Assembly (NCBI GenBank): GCA_021736445.1
Contig: JAIPGA010000006.1
Coordinates: 1-54,726, forward strand
DNA length: 54,726 nt
Direction: 5' to 3'
Source: Synergistales bacterium
GTDB lineage: Bacteria > Synergistota > Synergistia > Synergistales > Aminiphilaceae
Part shown: piece after piece, positions 1 through 8,088 of the stretch
Layout: each line of letters begins with the position of its first letter
Position numbering within the stretch: the stretch's first letter is position 1
The notes under the pieces: generated by a model
The model's input: the letters and a program-made list of their open reading frames with translations, nothing else
What the model was told of the DNA's origin: nothing
The model's database searches: none
Program-made: the position numbers and the translations under genes

Positions 1-43
1 CACCCCCACACCGGTGGGCAGCCTGGCCACCGGTGTGGGGGTG
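1..43. repeat. Perfect 17-bp inverted repeat at the window's left edge
   Basis: Arms 1-17 and 27-43 are exact reverse complements, separated by nine bases. The repeat begins at base 1 and runs into the FapA-family coding frame. A perfect stem exactly at a sequence end can be a fold-back assembly or amplification artefact, or a real hairpin. Only the right arm continues into sensible protein sequence. Confidence 0.75.
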
Positions 44-1393
44 CCGAGACTCCGCATCACCGACGACGAAATGGCCTGTTATCTGTGGCTCCCGGCCGGG
101 TGGACCGATCCCCACACCCTGCTGGAGACGCTGGAGGGGGCGGGTGTGGTGTACGGCATCCGGCTGGATGCCATCCGCGCCGCTCTCGGGAAGAGCCGGT
201 CCGGCGCGGCCGTGCCGGAGGTACTGGCCGCCGAGGGCACCCGGGCCGTCCCGGGAGGCGACGGCCGGTTTTCGTTCATCACCTCCCGCCCCTCGTCGAA
301 TCCTGTACATGGGCACGACGGCACGGTGATCTCCTACCTCCTCAACAGCATCGTTCCCGTTTCATCCGGACAGACGGTGGGACAGTACCTCCCGCCTTCC
401 GTCGGGGAACCGGGACACACCGTCACGGGGCGCACAATCCCCGCAGCAGGCGGCAGGCATCCCGCCTCCATCCTCGGCCGGGGGCTGGCGCTGCAGGGGA
501 GATCCATCATCGCGACCCAGCAGGGGACATTGGTCTGGCGGGGCGGGGCCACCGCGGTGGAACCGCTGGAGATCGTCGAAGGGGACCTCTCCCCGGAAAC
601 CGCCTCGCCCTCCTCCTCCGGCCATCTCCTGGTGACAGGCCACGTCAGGGACGGCTGCAACATTGTCACCGAGGGACACGTGGAGGTGCGGGGGAATGTG
701 GGAAGGGCCTATCTGGAGAGCCGGAAGGGCAACATCACCGTATTCCGGGGCGTGCTCGGCCGGGGCGGCGGGCATCTCCGCGCCGGCGGGGAGGTGCGTG
801 CGGGGTACATCGACGAGGCCATCATCGAGGCCGAAACCGTGGTGGTCAACGAATACCTCTCCCGCTCCCTCGTCCAGGCCCGGACAGGCGTCAAGGCCCA
901 GGGGAAGAAGGGCCTCCTCGCCTCCTCGTCGATCAAGGCGAACGCCCATGTCCACGCCAACAACATCCACGCCGCCCGCTGGAACGACACCAGGATCTCC
1001 ATACCCGGCGTCTCCCGGACCGCCCTTCTTTTCGAATACCGTCTCCTCCCGATCCGCATCAACAGATGCAAGAAGGTTCTCGTGGAACTCAGCAGCCGGC
1101 TCCGGAGCCTGGATTCCGGGACGTCTCCCCAGGACGCGCAGAAGCTGGCACGGAGATTCGGGGAACGGTCACGGGAGCTCATGCAGCTCCAGGAGCGCCT
1201 GCTCTACCTCCACGACCTGCTCCTCCATCTCCAGGGGAACGCCACCTTCTCCCTGAGCGGCTCCTCCACGCCAGGCGTAGACGTCACCCTCAGCGGTGTC
1301 GCGGCGCGTCTGGAGCGGGGCTGCAGGGATCTCTCCGTTTCGATGGACCCCTTTACGGGGCGCTTCCACTTCAGACACGCCTCGATCGCCTGA
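14..1393 (+). CDS. FapA family protein (DUF342), 5' end probably incomplete
   Basis: The protein resembles FapA/DUF342 polymerases-of-unknown-role: an N-terminal domain of about 60 residues, then a central glycine- and valine-rich beta-solenoid region (roughly residues 195-320, with repeated 'G-x-V' strands), then a helical coiled-coil segment (about 335-405) and a short C-terminal beta part. The family has been linked to flagellar assembly and surface behaviour, but its biochemical role is unclear. The frame is open to the left edge of the window; the GTG at 14 lies inside the edge inverted repeat, so the true start may lie outside. The recognisable family sequence begins near residue 10. 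No partner gene is visible here. Confidence 0.7.
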   Translation: MGSLATGVGVPRLRITDDEMACYLWLPAGWTDPHTLLETLEGAGVVYGIRLDAIRAALGKSRSGAAVPEVLAAEGTRAVPGGDGRFSFITSRPSSNPVHGHDGTVISYLLNSIVPVSSGQTVGQYLPPSVGEPGHTVTGRTIPAAGGRHPASILGRGLALQGRSIIATQQGTLVWRGGATAVEPLEIVEGDLSPETASPSSSGHLLVTGHVRDGCNIVTEGHVEVRGNVGRAYLESRKGNITVFRGVLGRGGGHLRAGGEVRAGYIDEAIIEAETVVVNEYLSRSLVQARTGVKAQGKKGLLASSSIKANAHVHANNIHAARWNDTRISIPGVSRTALLFEYRLLPIRINRCKKVLVELSSRLRSLDSGTSPQDAQKLARRFGERSRELMQLQERLLYLHDLLLHLQGNATFSLSGSSTPGVDVTLSGVAARLERGCRDLSVSMDPFTGRFHFRHASIA

Positions 1394-1530
1394 GGTGGAG
1401 CACACGCCGCGGGAACACCCTTTCGGCATTACGAAAAGCGGGGGTTCGCCGCCGACACGGGACACCACCGAAACAACGAACCAGCGTGCTATACTGAAAG
1501 CAAACCGCCACTATCGAGGAGGGAACAGCT

Positions 1531-2514
1531 GTGCAGATCTCGTTTGGACTCATGTACCTCATGGGCATTGTTGTCGGAATCATTGTTGTCATCACCCTGG
1601 TGTTCAAGTCAGGGGTGATCGTCCCGCAGCAGAACGCCTACGTCATCGAGCGGCTCGGCAAGTACAAAAAGACCCTCAGTTCGGGGTTGCACCTGGTCAT
1701 GCCGTTCTTTGACCGGGTCGCCTACCGTCATTCGCTGAAGGAACAGGCAAAGGACGTGCCCCCGCAGATGTGCATCACCCAGGACAATGTCTCCATCGAC
1801 GTTGACGGCGTCCTCTACTACAAGGTGGTGGACCCCGTGAAGGCCTCCTACGGCGTCAGCGACTACGAGTTCGCCTCTATCCAGCTCTCCCAGACCACCA
1901 TGCGCTCTATTATCGGCACCATGAAGCTGGACAAGACCTTCGAGGAACGCGAACGCATCAACGAAAAGATCATCCGCGCCGTCGACGAGGCCTCGGATCC
2001 CTGGGGCGTCCAGGTGACACGTTACGAGGTGCGCAATATCTCCCCTCCGGAATCGATCCGGCAGGCCATGGAGTCGGAGATGAAGGCGGAACGGGAGAAG
2101 CGGGCCACCATCGCCACGTCGGAAGGGAAGAAGCAGGCCCAGATCAACAGCGCCCAGGCCGACCGGGAGGAGATGATCCAGCGTTCGGAAGGGGAAAAGC
2201 AGAAGCGGCTCAACGAGGCAGAGGGAGAAGCCGGCGAGATCGAACGGCTGGCCGACGCGACGGCCCGGGGGCTCGCCAAGGTCGCCGAGGCCATCAGCCG
2301 GCCCCAGGGCTCCGAGGCCGTCAATCTGCGGATCGCCGAGCAGTACGTGAAACAGTTCGGCCACCTGGCCCGGGAGAACAACACCATGATCGTTCCGCAG
2401 AACCTCTCCGATATCGCCGGAACGGTGGCCTCCCTCTCCCGGGTGCTGGAACAGACCGGCCATATGGCGGTACCGGCGGGAGAGACCGCCGACAGCCCCC
2501 GGAAGGGGGAATAG
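1531..2514 (+). CDS. SPFH domain (stomatin/prohibitin, QmcA-like) membrane protein
   Basis: 327 residues. One N-terminal membrane segment (about residues 5-26) is followed by the SPFH/band-7 domain starting near the motif VPQQNAYVIERLGKY. A long charged helical region (about 175-250, rich in E, K, R, A and Q) then follows, as is usual for paraslipin/QmcA proteins that form oligomeric membrane scaffolds and affect protease or lipid-domain organisation. The GTG start at 1531 is preceded by a strong ribosome site, GAGGAGGG at 1516-1523. No NfeD-type partner gene adjoins it; the next gene is convergent gpt. Family assignment is firm, specific role unknown. Confidence 0.88.
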   Translation: MQISFGLMYLMGIVVGIIVVITLVFKSGVIVPQQNAYVIERLGKYKKTLSSGLHLVMPFFDRVAYRHSLKEQAKDVPPQMCITQDNVSIDVDGVLYYKVVDPVKASYGVSDYEFASIQLSQTTMRSIIGTMKLDKTFEERERINEKIIRAVDEASDPWGVQVTRYEVRNISPPESIRQAMESEMKAEREKRATIATSEGKKQAQINSAQADREEMIQRSEGEKQKRLNEAEGEAGEIERLADATARGLAKVAEAISRPQGSEAVNLRIAEQYVKQFGHLARENNTMIVPQNLSDIAGTVASLSRVLEQTGHMAVPAGETADSPRKGE

Positions 2515-2520
2515 CGTAGC

Positions 2521-2554
2521 CGGCGGGCCCCGGTGCGAATCCGGCAGCCCGCCG
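2521..2554. terminator. Hairpin between convergent qmcA-like and gpt genes
   Basis: Arms CGGCGGGC (2521-2528) and GCCCGCCG (2547-2554), with an inner CCGG/CCGG pair at 2530-2533 and 2541-2544. It lies in the 50-bp gap between two convergent genes. There is no clear T-run on either strand, so intrinsic termination is only a guess. Confidence 0.4.
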
Positions 2555-2564
2555 CTTCTCCCTA

Positions 2565-3050
2565 CTACCCGTTGTCGACCAGGGGACGCACAAACTGGGA
2601 CTGCGAGTCCCAGGGAAAGAGGATCCAGGTATCCTGGCTCACCTCGGTGACGAAGGTGTCCACCAGGGGGCGGCCGTCGGGCTTGGCGTAGACCGTCGCG
2701 AAATGGGCCTTCGGGAGCATCTCCCGGACCACGCGGGCGGTCTTGCCGGTATCCACCAGATCATCGATGATCAGCCATCCTTCGCCGCTTCCCTGGATCT
2801 CCTTCAGCACCGAGAGCGGCCCCTGCTCCCGCAGCGTGTAACTGGAGACACAGACCGTATCCACATAGTGGATGTCCAGTTCGCGTGCGATCACCGCCGC
2901 AGGCACAAGCCCGCCGCGGACCACGGCGATAATCCGCTCCCAGGCGGCGCCGCTGCCGAGCAATCGCCAGGCAAGCGCCCGGCTGTCCCGGTGCAGCTGG
3001 TCCCAGGAGACCGGGAAATTGAGGGTATACCGACTGCTGTTGCTCCCCAT
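2565..3050 (-). CDS. gpt: Xanthine-guanine phosphoribosyltransferase
   Basis: 161 residues, about the length of E. coli Gpt (152), which it resembles along its whole length. It transfers phosphoribose from PRPP to xanthine or guanine in cytoplasmic purine salvage. Visible features: [17 protein letters not shown] near the N-terminus, the PRPP loop [12 protein letters not shown], the segment [10 protein letters not shown], and the C-terminal [10 protein letters not shown]. The ATG at 3050 is chosen because GGGAGAG precedes it and upstream codons have no family match. It is divergent from the nucleoside ABC transporter, with a palindrome over its promoter (3081-3099). A separate hpt gene lies at 42184-42717. 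Confidence 0.9.
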   Translation of the reverse strand: MGSNSSRYTLNFPVSWDQLHRDSRALAWRLLGSGAAWERIIAVVRGGLVPAAVIARELDIHYVDTVCVSSYTLREQGPLSVLKEIQGSGEGWLIIDDLVDTGKTARVVREMLPKAHFATVYAKPDGRPLVDTFVTEVSQDTWILFPWDSQSQFVRPLVDNG

Positions 3051-3080
3051 GCTATCTCTCCCTGTTCGTGTTATGGTGTG

Positions 3081-3099
3081 ATGCCGACTGTGTCGGCAT
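3081..3099. promoter_or_regulatory. Candidate operator: perfect palindrome over the gpt promoter
   Basis: ATGCCGAC (3081-3088) and GTCGGCAT (3092-3099) form an exact 8-bp inverted repeat with a 3-base centre. It overlaps the gpt -10 box and predicted start point, the classic position for a repressor, in the shared region between gpt and the nucleoside transporter operon. The cognate regulator is unknown. Confidence 0.5.
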
Positions 3100-3126
3100 T
3101 GTACACGGTATCGTCGGGAGTGTCCG
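3098..3126 (-). promoter_or_regulatory. Predicted sigma-70 promoter of gpt
   Basis: Read on the minus strand: -35 CGGACA (3126-3121), a 17-bp spacer, then -10 TACAAT (3103-3098). The expected start point is near 3091, inside the palindrome described separately. The -35 matches consensus at four of six positions. Confidence 0.55.
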
Positions 3127-3136
3127 CAACAAACCG

Positions 3137-3165
3137 TTGACCTGAAAGAGGAATTTGTGTACTTT
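3137..3165 (+). promoter_or_regulatory. Predicted sigma-70 promoter of the nucleoside ABC transporter operon
   Basis: -35 TTGACC at 3137-3142, a 17-bp spacer, then -10 TACTTT at 3160-3165. It lies about 60 bp before the ATG at 3228. It is back to back with the gpt promoter: only ten bases separate the two -35 boxes. Confidence 0.55.
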
Positions 3166-3227
3166 GATACCATCAAGCAACATGCCGGTAGACCGGCTCA
3201 GCATTCCATATGGAGGGATGAACTGTC

Positions 3228-4313
3228 ATGAAACCGCTTGGTATTCTGCTCGCGCTCGCTCTCTGCCTGACGGCGGCTGCTCCCCCCGCCGCAACGATGG
3301 GTCCTGTTCCACCTGAAGAACTGAACCCCGGTTTTGTCTATATCGGCCCGGTTGGCGACGGTGGCTGGACCTACATGCACGAACAGGGGCGGCTGGCCAT
3401 GGAGGAGGCCTACCCCAAGGTGGACAGCCGTATCGTCGAATCGGTTCCCGAGGGCCCCGATTCGGTCCGCGTCATGGAGACCTTCATCCGCAACGGCTCC
3501 AAACTGATCTTCGCCACCTCCTTCGGGTACATGGATTTTGTCATGGAGGCCGCAAAACGCCACCCCGACGTGACCTTCATGCACTGCTCGGGATTCAAGC
3601 GCGCCGAGAACGTGGGGACCTACTTCGGCAGGATGTACCAGGCCCGCTACCTCTCCGGCCTGGTTGCCGGCAACGCCACCGACAAGGATGTCATCGGCTT
3701 CGTGGCGGCCCATCCCATCCCCGAGGTCATCAGGGGCATCAATGCTTTCACCCTGGGCGCACGCAAGGTCAACCCCGATGTCACGGTGAAGGTGGTATGG
3801 CTCTTCTCCTGGTTCGATCCCGGTAAGGAAAAGGAGGCCACCAAGGCCCTCATCGACTCCGGCGCCGACGTCATCGCCATGCACGCCGACACAGGCGCCG
3901 CACCTCAGGCCGCCGAGGAGGCGGGCGTCTACGTGGTGGGCTACAACAACGACATGTCCCAGTACGCCCCCACCAAACACCTCACCGCACCGATCTGGCA
4001 ATGGGGGATGGTCTACAAGCGCGTCGTCGGGCAGCTCATCGAAGGCACCTGGGAGTCCGAGGATATCTGGTGGGGCCTCAAAGAGGGGCTCGTCGGCCTG
4101 GCGCCCTTCGGGGACGCCGTTTCCGAGGAGACCAGAGAGCTCGTAGCCGCCGAAAAGCAGGCCATCATCGCCGGAGAGAAGGATGTCTTTGACGGACCGC
4201 TCCGGAACCAGAAGGGCGACATCAAGATCCCGGAAGGCGAATCGATGACCGACCAGCAGATGCTCTCCATGAGCTGGTTCGTCCAGGGCGTGCAGGGCGA
4301 GATCCCCGAGTAG
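3228..4313 (+). CDS. BMP family ABC transporter substrate-binding protein
   Basis: 361 residues. This is the extracytoplasmic binding component of a Bmp/PnrA-type importer, a family that binds purine or other nucleosides. Residues 1-22 form a signal peptide (a KPLG start, then a Leu/Ala-rich core). The single Cys at residue 13 is preceded by LAL, so it does not fit a lipobox, and cleavage after an Ala near 19-22 is more likely. The mature part opens with the family strand 'GFVYIGPVGDGGWTY' and includes the ligand-side VVGYNNDMS segment. The ATG has GGAGGG ten bases upstream. It is first in an operon with ATPase and permease genes. Nucleoside specificity is inferred from family and neighbours. 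Confidence 0.88.
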   Translation: MKPLGILLALALCLTAAAPPAATMGPVPPEELNPGFVYIGPVGDGGWTYMHEQGRLAMEEAYPKVDSRIVESVPEGPDSVRVMETFIRNGSKLIFATSFGYMDFVMEAAKRHPDVTFMHCSGFKRAENVGTYFGRMYQARYLSGLVAGNATDKDVIGFVAAHPIPEVIRGINAFTLGARKVNPDVTVKVVWLFSWFDPGKEKEATKALIDSGADVIAMHADTGAAPQAAEEAGVYVVGYNNDMSQYAPTKHLTAPIWQWGMVYKRVVGQLIEGTWESEDIWWGLKEGLVGLAPFGDAVSEETRELVAAEKQAIIAGEKDVFDGPLRNQKGDIKIPEGESMTDQQMLSMSWFVQGVQGEIPE

Positions 4314-4337
4314 GCGATATCGGGAACACACTGCCGA

Positions 4338-4366
4338 GGGGGCGCCTCTGATGCGCCCCCCTTTTT
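4338..4366 (+). terminator. Terminator-like hairpin between the binding protein and ATPase genes
   Basis: Stem GGGGGCGC (4338-4345) with GCGCCCCC (4353-4360), a seven-base loop, then C and TTTTT at 4362-4366. It sits inside the transporter operon. It probably attenuates transcription and stabilises the upstream message, so the binding protein is made in excess over the membrane and ATPase subunits. Confidence 0.75.
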
Positions 4367-4441
4367 CTATACCCCACCGCAGAGATCCTTTCACGCCGAG
4401 CTGTTCGGAATGCAGCAGAAGAGGAAGAAGGTGTCACTCCT

Positions 4442-6004
4442 TTGCAGAACACCAGAGAACCTATTGTCACCATGAGGGGTATCTCCAAATCCTTTCTCGG
4501 CAAACTCGCCAACGACAGCATCGATTTCGATGTGCGGCCCGGAGAGGTCCACGCCCTTCTGGGCGAGAACGGAGCCGGCAAGAGCACCCTGATGAACGTG
4601 CTCTGCGGCCTCTACCACCCTGATCGGGGCGAAATCCGCATCAATGGAACACCCCACTCCTTTTCGCATCCCAAGGACGCCATCAACGCCGGCATCGGCA
4701 TGGTCCACCAGCATTTCATGCTGGTGCCGGTCCAGACGGTCTGGGAAAACCTCATCCTCGGGCAGGAGTCCCATCCCTTCCTCCTCCGACCCCACCGCAT
4801 CATCCGGACTATCGAATCCCTTTCCAGACAGTACGGTCTGCATGTCGACCCCGAAGCAAAGATCTGGCAGCTCTCCCTTGGAGAACAGCAGCGTGTGGCA
4901 ATCCTGAAAATGCTCTATCGGAACGCCGAAACCCTGATTCTCGACGAACCAACGGCGGTCCTGACACCGCAGGAAACGGAACGGCTCTTTGCCACCATCC
5001 AGACCATGCGCTCCGAGGAACACGGCGTCATCTTCATCACCCACAAACTGGACGAGGTGATGCGTACCGCCGATCGGGTGACCATCCTGCGGGGCGGGAG
5101 ACGGGTCACCACCGTGGACACCGGGGATACCTGTCAGGAGGAGCTCGCCGAATTGATGGTGGGCAAGAAGGTGGTGCCCGTGGTCAACCGGACATCCCTG
5201 CCTGCCGGCCGCTCCCTGCTCCGGGCGGAGCGGATCACCGCCTGGAACGACAAGGACTTCCCAGCCGTCAAGGAGCTCTCCCTGGAGCTGAAGGGCAACG
5301 AGATCCTCGGGATCGCGGGCATCGACGGCAATGGCCAGCGGGAGCTCTGCGAGGCCCTCGCCGGGCTGCGCCCGCTACGCTCCGGCGCGGTGCGTTTTGA
5401 AGGAAAGGACATGACCGGCCGGCCGGCGCGGGACTTTATCGACGCCGGGATTTCCTATATCCCCGCCGACAGGAAGGGAACCGGACTGATCGCGACGATG
5501 AATCTTCGGGAAAACAGCGTGCTCCGCGACTACTGGAACCCGCCTTTCGCCAGGGGCATCTTCATCAACTGGGAGGCTGTGGCCGGTCATACCGGTTCGC
5601 TGGTGGAACGATACAGCGTGAGCGCACCTTCGCTGGATGTGCCCGTGCGGATGCTCTCGGGCGGCAACCTCCAGAAGCTCATGCTGGGCCGCGAGCTGAC
5701 GGGAACCCCCAGGGCGATCATCGCCATGCAGCCCACCTGGGGGCTGGACGTGGGCGCCACCACCTTTGTCCGGGAGACACTGCTCCAGCAGAGGGAACGG
5801 GGGGCGGGGATCCTTTTGATCTCCGAGAATCTCGAGGAGCTCCTGGCTCTCTCCGACCGCCTGGCGGTGATCCACGCCGGAAGGATCATGGGGACCGTCA
5901 CCGACACATCGGCGGTGACGGAACAACAGCTCGGCCGGATGATGGCGGGTACGCCGATCTCCGAACTGAATATGGAAAGGGATGTTCGGGACCATGCACA
6001 TTGA
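4442..6004 (+). CDS. Nucleoside/BMP-family ABC transporter ATP-binding protein (two fused ABC domains)
   Basis: 520 residues with two ATPase domains, as in the sugar/nucleoside (RbsA/YufO-like) class. Domain 1 has Walker A GENGAGKST (about residues 40-48), Q-loop VHQHFM, signature LSLGEQQR and Walker B LILDEPT. In domain 2 the Walker A is degenerate (GIDGNGQRE), the signature is LSGGNLQK, and the Walker B Glu is replaced (AMQPTWGLD). These are normal traits of this family, not decay. It energises nucleoside uptake with the two permeases downstream. The TTG at 4442 is used because family members carry several residues before the MRGISKSF strand; the ATG at 4472 is an alternative. Confidence 0.88.
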   Translation: MQNTREPIVTMRGISKSFLGKLANDSIDFDVRPGEVHALLGENGAGKSTLMNVLCGLYHPDRGEIRINGTPHSFSHPKDAINAGIGMVHQHFMLVPVQTVWENLILGQESHPFLLRPHRIIRTIESLSRQYGLHVDPEAKIWQLSLGEQQRVAILKMLYRNAETLILDEPTAVLTPQETERLFATIQTMRSEEHGVIFITHKLDEVMRTADRVTILRGGRRVTTVDTGDTCQEELAELMVGKKVVPVVNRTSLPAGRSLLRAERITAWNDKDFPAVKELSLELKGNEILGIAGIDGNGQRELCEALAGLRPLRSGAVRFEGKDMTGRPARDFIDAGISYIPADRKGTGLIATMNLRENSVLRDYWNPPFARGIFINWEAVAGHTGSLVERYSVSAPSLDVPVRMLSGGNLQKLMLGRELTGTPRAIIAMQPTWGLDVGATTFVRETLLQQRERGAGILLISENLEELLALSDRLAVIHAGRIMGTVTDTSAVTEQQLGRMMAGTPISELNMERDVRDHAH

Positions 6005-7058
6005 ACGCCGGTACGACGCACCAGGGTGGACATCCTTCGTGATCCCCACCGTCGCCGTTCTGGTGGCCCTTCTCCTCGGAGGGATGCTGATCTCGCTGAT
6101 GGGCGTCTCGCCGGTCACAGCCTACATGGAGATGTTCAAAGGGGCGCTGGGCGACAGCTATGGTCTCTCGGAGACCATCGTCAAGGCGATCCCACTGATC
6201 CTGGCGGGGATCGCCGTAGCCCTCGCCTTTTCCATGACCCTCTGGAATATCGGCGCCGAGGGACAGCTTGTGATGGGCGCCCTGGCATCCGCTGCCCTTG
6301 TGCGACATGTAACGGTGGACAACTGGTTCGTGATGTTCTGCCTCATGTTCCTCGCCGCCGGCATCGCCGGGGGGCTCTGGGCAGCCCTCACCGGGTATCT
6401 GAAAGCCCGCTGGAACGTCAACGAGATCATCACCACGCTGATGATGAACTACATCGCCCTCCTTGGCCTGGACTATTTCGTCTACGGCCCCTGGAGGGAT
6501 CCCACAAGCCTTGGATTCCCCATGACGCCGCCCTTTCCCGAGGCGGCCCGGATTCCTCAGCTCTTCGGGACGCGGGTCCATCTGGGGATCCTTCTGGCGC
6601 TGCTCTTTGCCGTTCTCTACCGGGTACTCATGCGGTGGACCCAATGGGGTTTCGAGATACGTGTCACCGGCGAGAACCCCAGGGGAGCCGAATACGCCGG
6701 GATCAACACAACGCGGAATGTGGTGCTGGTCATGTTTCTTTCCGGTGCCGTCGCCGGCCTCGCGGGCATGTGCGAACTCGCCGGCCTTCAAGGGAGGCTC
6801 CAGCCCGGATTCTCGGTGGGCTACGGCTACACGGCGATCATTGTGGCCTGGCTGGCGCGTCTCCACCCCGTGGGGATCATCGTGGTCTCTTTCCTGATGG
6901 GGGCCCTTCTGGTGGGAGGGGACACGCTGCAGATCGTCATGGGGCTTCCCCTGTCCAGCGTACAGGTTCTGCAGGGGCTGATCCTCTTTTCCGTTCTCGG
7001 CGGGGACTTCTTCCGCCGCTATAGAATCCGGTTCCCGGGCAAAGGGGGCAGGGCGTAA
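5982..7058 (+). CDS. Nucleoside ABC transporter permease, first subunit
   Basis: 358 residues, an integral membrane protein of the BPD_transp_2 family (YufP-like). About nine hydrophobic segments are visible, beginning at residues 13-38, with the family motif ALAFSMTLWNIGAEGQLVMG at about 77-96 and FEIRVTGENPRGAEYAGI as the ATPase-coupling loop. It overlaps the end of the ATPase gene by 23 bases. The ATG at 5994 is an alternative start: the upstream GGAAAGG (5974-5980) lies almost against the ATG at 5982 but 13 bases from 5994. It forms the channel together with the next gene. Confidence 0.88.
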   Translation: MFGTMHIERRYDAPGWTSFVIPTVAVLVALLLGGMLISLMGVSPVTAYMEMFKGALGDSYGLSETIVKAIPLILAGIAVALAFSMTLWNIGAEGQLVMGALASAALVRHVTVDNWFVMFCLMFLAAGIAGGLWAALTGYLKARWNVNEIITTLMMNYIALLGLDYFVYGPWRDPTSLGFPMTPPFPEAARIPQLFGTRVHLGILLALLFAVLYRVLMRWTQWGFEIRVTGENPRGAEYAGINTTRNVVLVMFLSGAVAGLAGMCELAGLQGRLQPGFSVGYGYTAIIVAWLARLHPVGIIVVSFLMGALLVGGDTLQIVMGLPLSSVQVLQGLILFSVLGGDFFRRYRIRFPGKGGRA

Positions 7059-7987
7059 TGGACATTCTCATACCGATCCTCGCCGCGGCCGTACGGAGCG
7101 GCACACCCATTCTCTACGCAACCCTGGGGGAGATCCTTACGGAGAAGGCGGGTGTCCTCAATCTGGGGATCGAAGGCATCATGCTGCTCGGCGCCTTCTC
7201 CGGATTCGCGACCACCTTCGCCACCGGGTCGCCCTGGATCGGCCTGGGGGTCGCCTTCCTTGTCGGTGTGGCCGCCGCCGCCATCCACGCCGTGCTCTGT
7301 GTCAGCCTGGGAGCCAATCAGGTGGTCAGCGGCCTGGCCATCACCATGTTCGGCACCGGCGCCAGCGCACTGCTCGGCAGGGATCTCATCGGCAAGACCA
7401 TTCAGGGCCTCTCCCCTGTCCATCTCCCCCTTCTGGGGGATATCCCTGTTCTCGGCCCTGTGCTGTTCCGGCAGGATCCGCTGGTGTATCTCTCCTTCTT
7501 CCTGGTCGCAGGGATCTGGTTCTTCCTCTCCTCTACCCGGCCCGGACTGAGTCTTCGGGCCGTCGGCGAGAGCCCGCAGTCCGCCGAATCGGTGGGTTTG
7601 AGCGTGGCCAGGACACGGTACCTCTACACACTGCTGGGAGGCGGGATCGCTGCAGTGGGCGGGGCCTATCTCTCGGTGGTCACCAGCCATATGTGGGTGG
7701 AACGGATGACGGCGGGCCGGGGCTGGATCGCCATCGCCCTGGTGATCTTCGGAATCTGGCATCCCCTGCGGGCCGCCTTCGGTTCCTACCTCTTCGGCGG
7801 AGTCGGTGCGCTCCAGCTCCGTATCCAGGCCGCTGGGACCCGGGTCCCCGCTCCCCTTCTCCTGATGCTGCCCTATATCCTCACTATCGTCGTTCTTGTG
7901 TTTATCGCCGTACGGAAAGGCAAAGGCGTGCTCCTCGGCGCGCCGGCGGGCCTGGGTCAGCACTTCAACCGCGAGGAACGGGAATAG
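7058..7987 (+). CDS. Nucleoside ABC transporter permease, second subunit
   Basis: 309 residues, BPD_transp_2 family (YufQ-like), about eight membrane segments. Visible family features are TEKAGVLNLGIEGIMLLGAF near residue 28 and the cytoplasmic coupling segment 'LRAVGESPQSAESVGLSV' near residue 165. Its ATG overlaps the stop of the previous gene (TAATG), indicating translational coupling and equal expression. It ends the transporter operon; the next gene is convergent. Confidence 0.9.
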   Translation: MDILIPILAAAVRSGTPILYATLGEILTEKAGVLNLGIEGIMLLGAFSGFATTFATGSPWIGLGVAFLVGVAAAAIHAVLCVSLGANQVVSGLAITMFGTGASALLGRDLIGKTIQGLSPVHLPLLGDIPVLGPVLFRQDPLVYLSFFLVAGIWFFLSSTRPGLSLRAVGESPQSAESVGLSVARTRYLYTLLGGGIAAVGGAYLSVVTSHMWVERMTAGRGWIAIALVIFGIWHPLRAAFGSYLFGGVGALQLRIQAAGTRVPAPLLLMLPYILTIVVLVFIAVRKGKGVLLGAPAGLGQHFNREERE

Positions 7988-8017
7988 ACTGGAGCGCATC
8001 CTTCCTCTCCAGTACAG

Positions 8018-8055
8018 ATGAGCGCGGCCACGGGTTCCCCCACGGCCGCGCTCAT
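8018..8055. terminator. Perfect 12-bp hairpin between convergent genes
   Basis: ATGAGCGCGGCC (8018-8029) pairs exactly with GGCCGCGCTCAT (8044-8055) around a 14-base loop, between the stops of the permease (7987) and the NCS2 gene (8089). Neither strand has a T-run next to the stem. It may be a bidirectional terminator or 3'-end protecting structure. Confidence 0.5.
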
Positions 8056-8088
8056 CGATTCAGTACCGGGCGACGTTCCCGGCTCCCT

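Noticed and set aside
85-1497. 470-residue plus-strand frame over the FapA-like gene
   Set aside because: Arg/Gly/Pro-rich shadow in another frame; the FapA-family frame has clear domain sequence.
5300-5800. Degenerate second ATPase domain as a sign of a broken gene
   Set aside because: Loss of the Walker A Lys and Walker B Glu in the second domain is normal in this two-domain nucleoside/sugar importer family.
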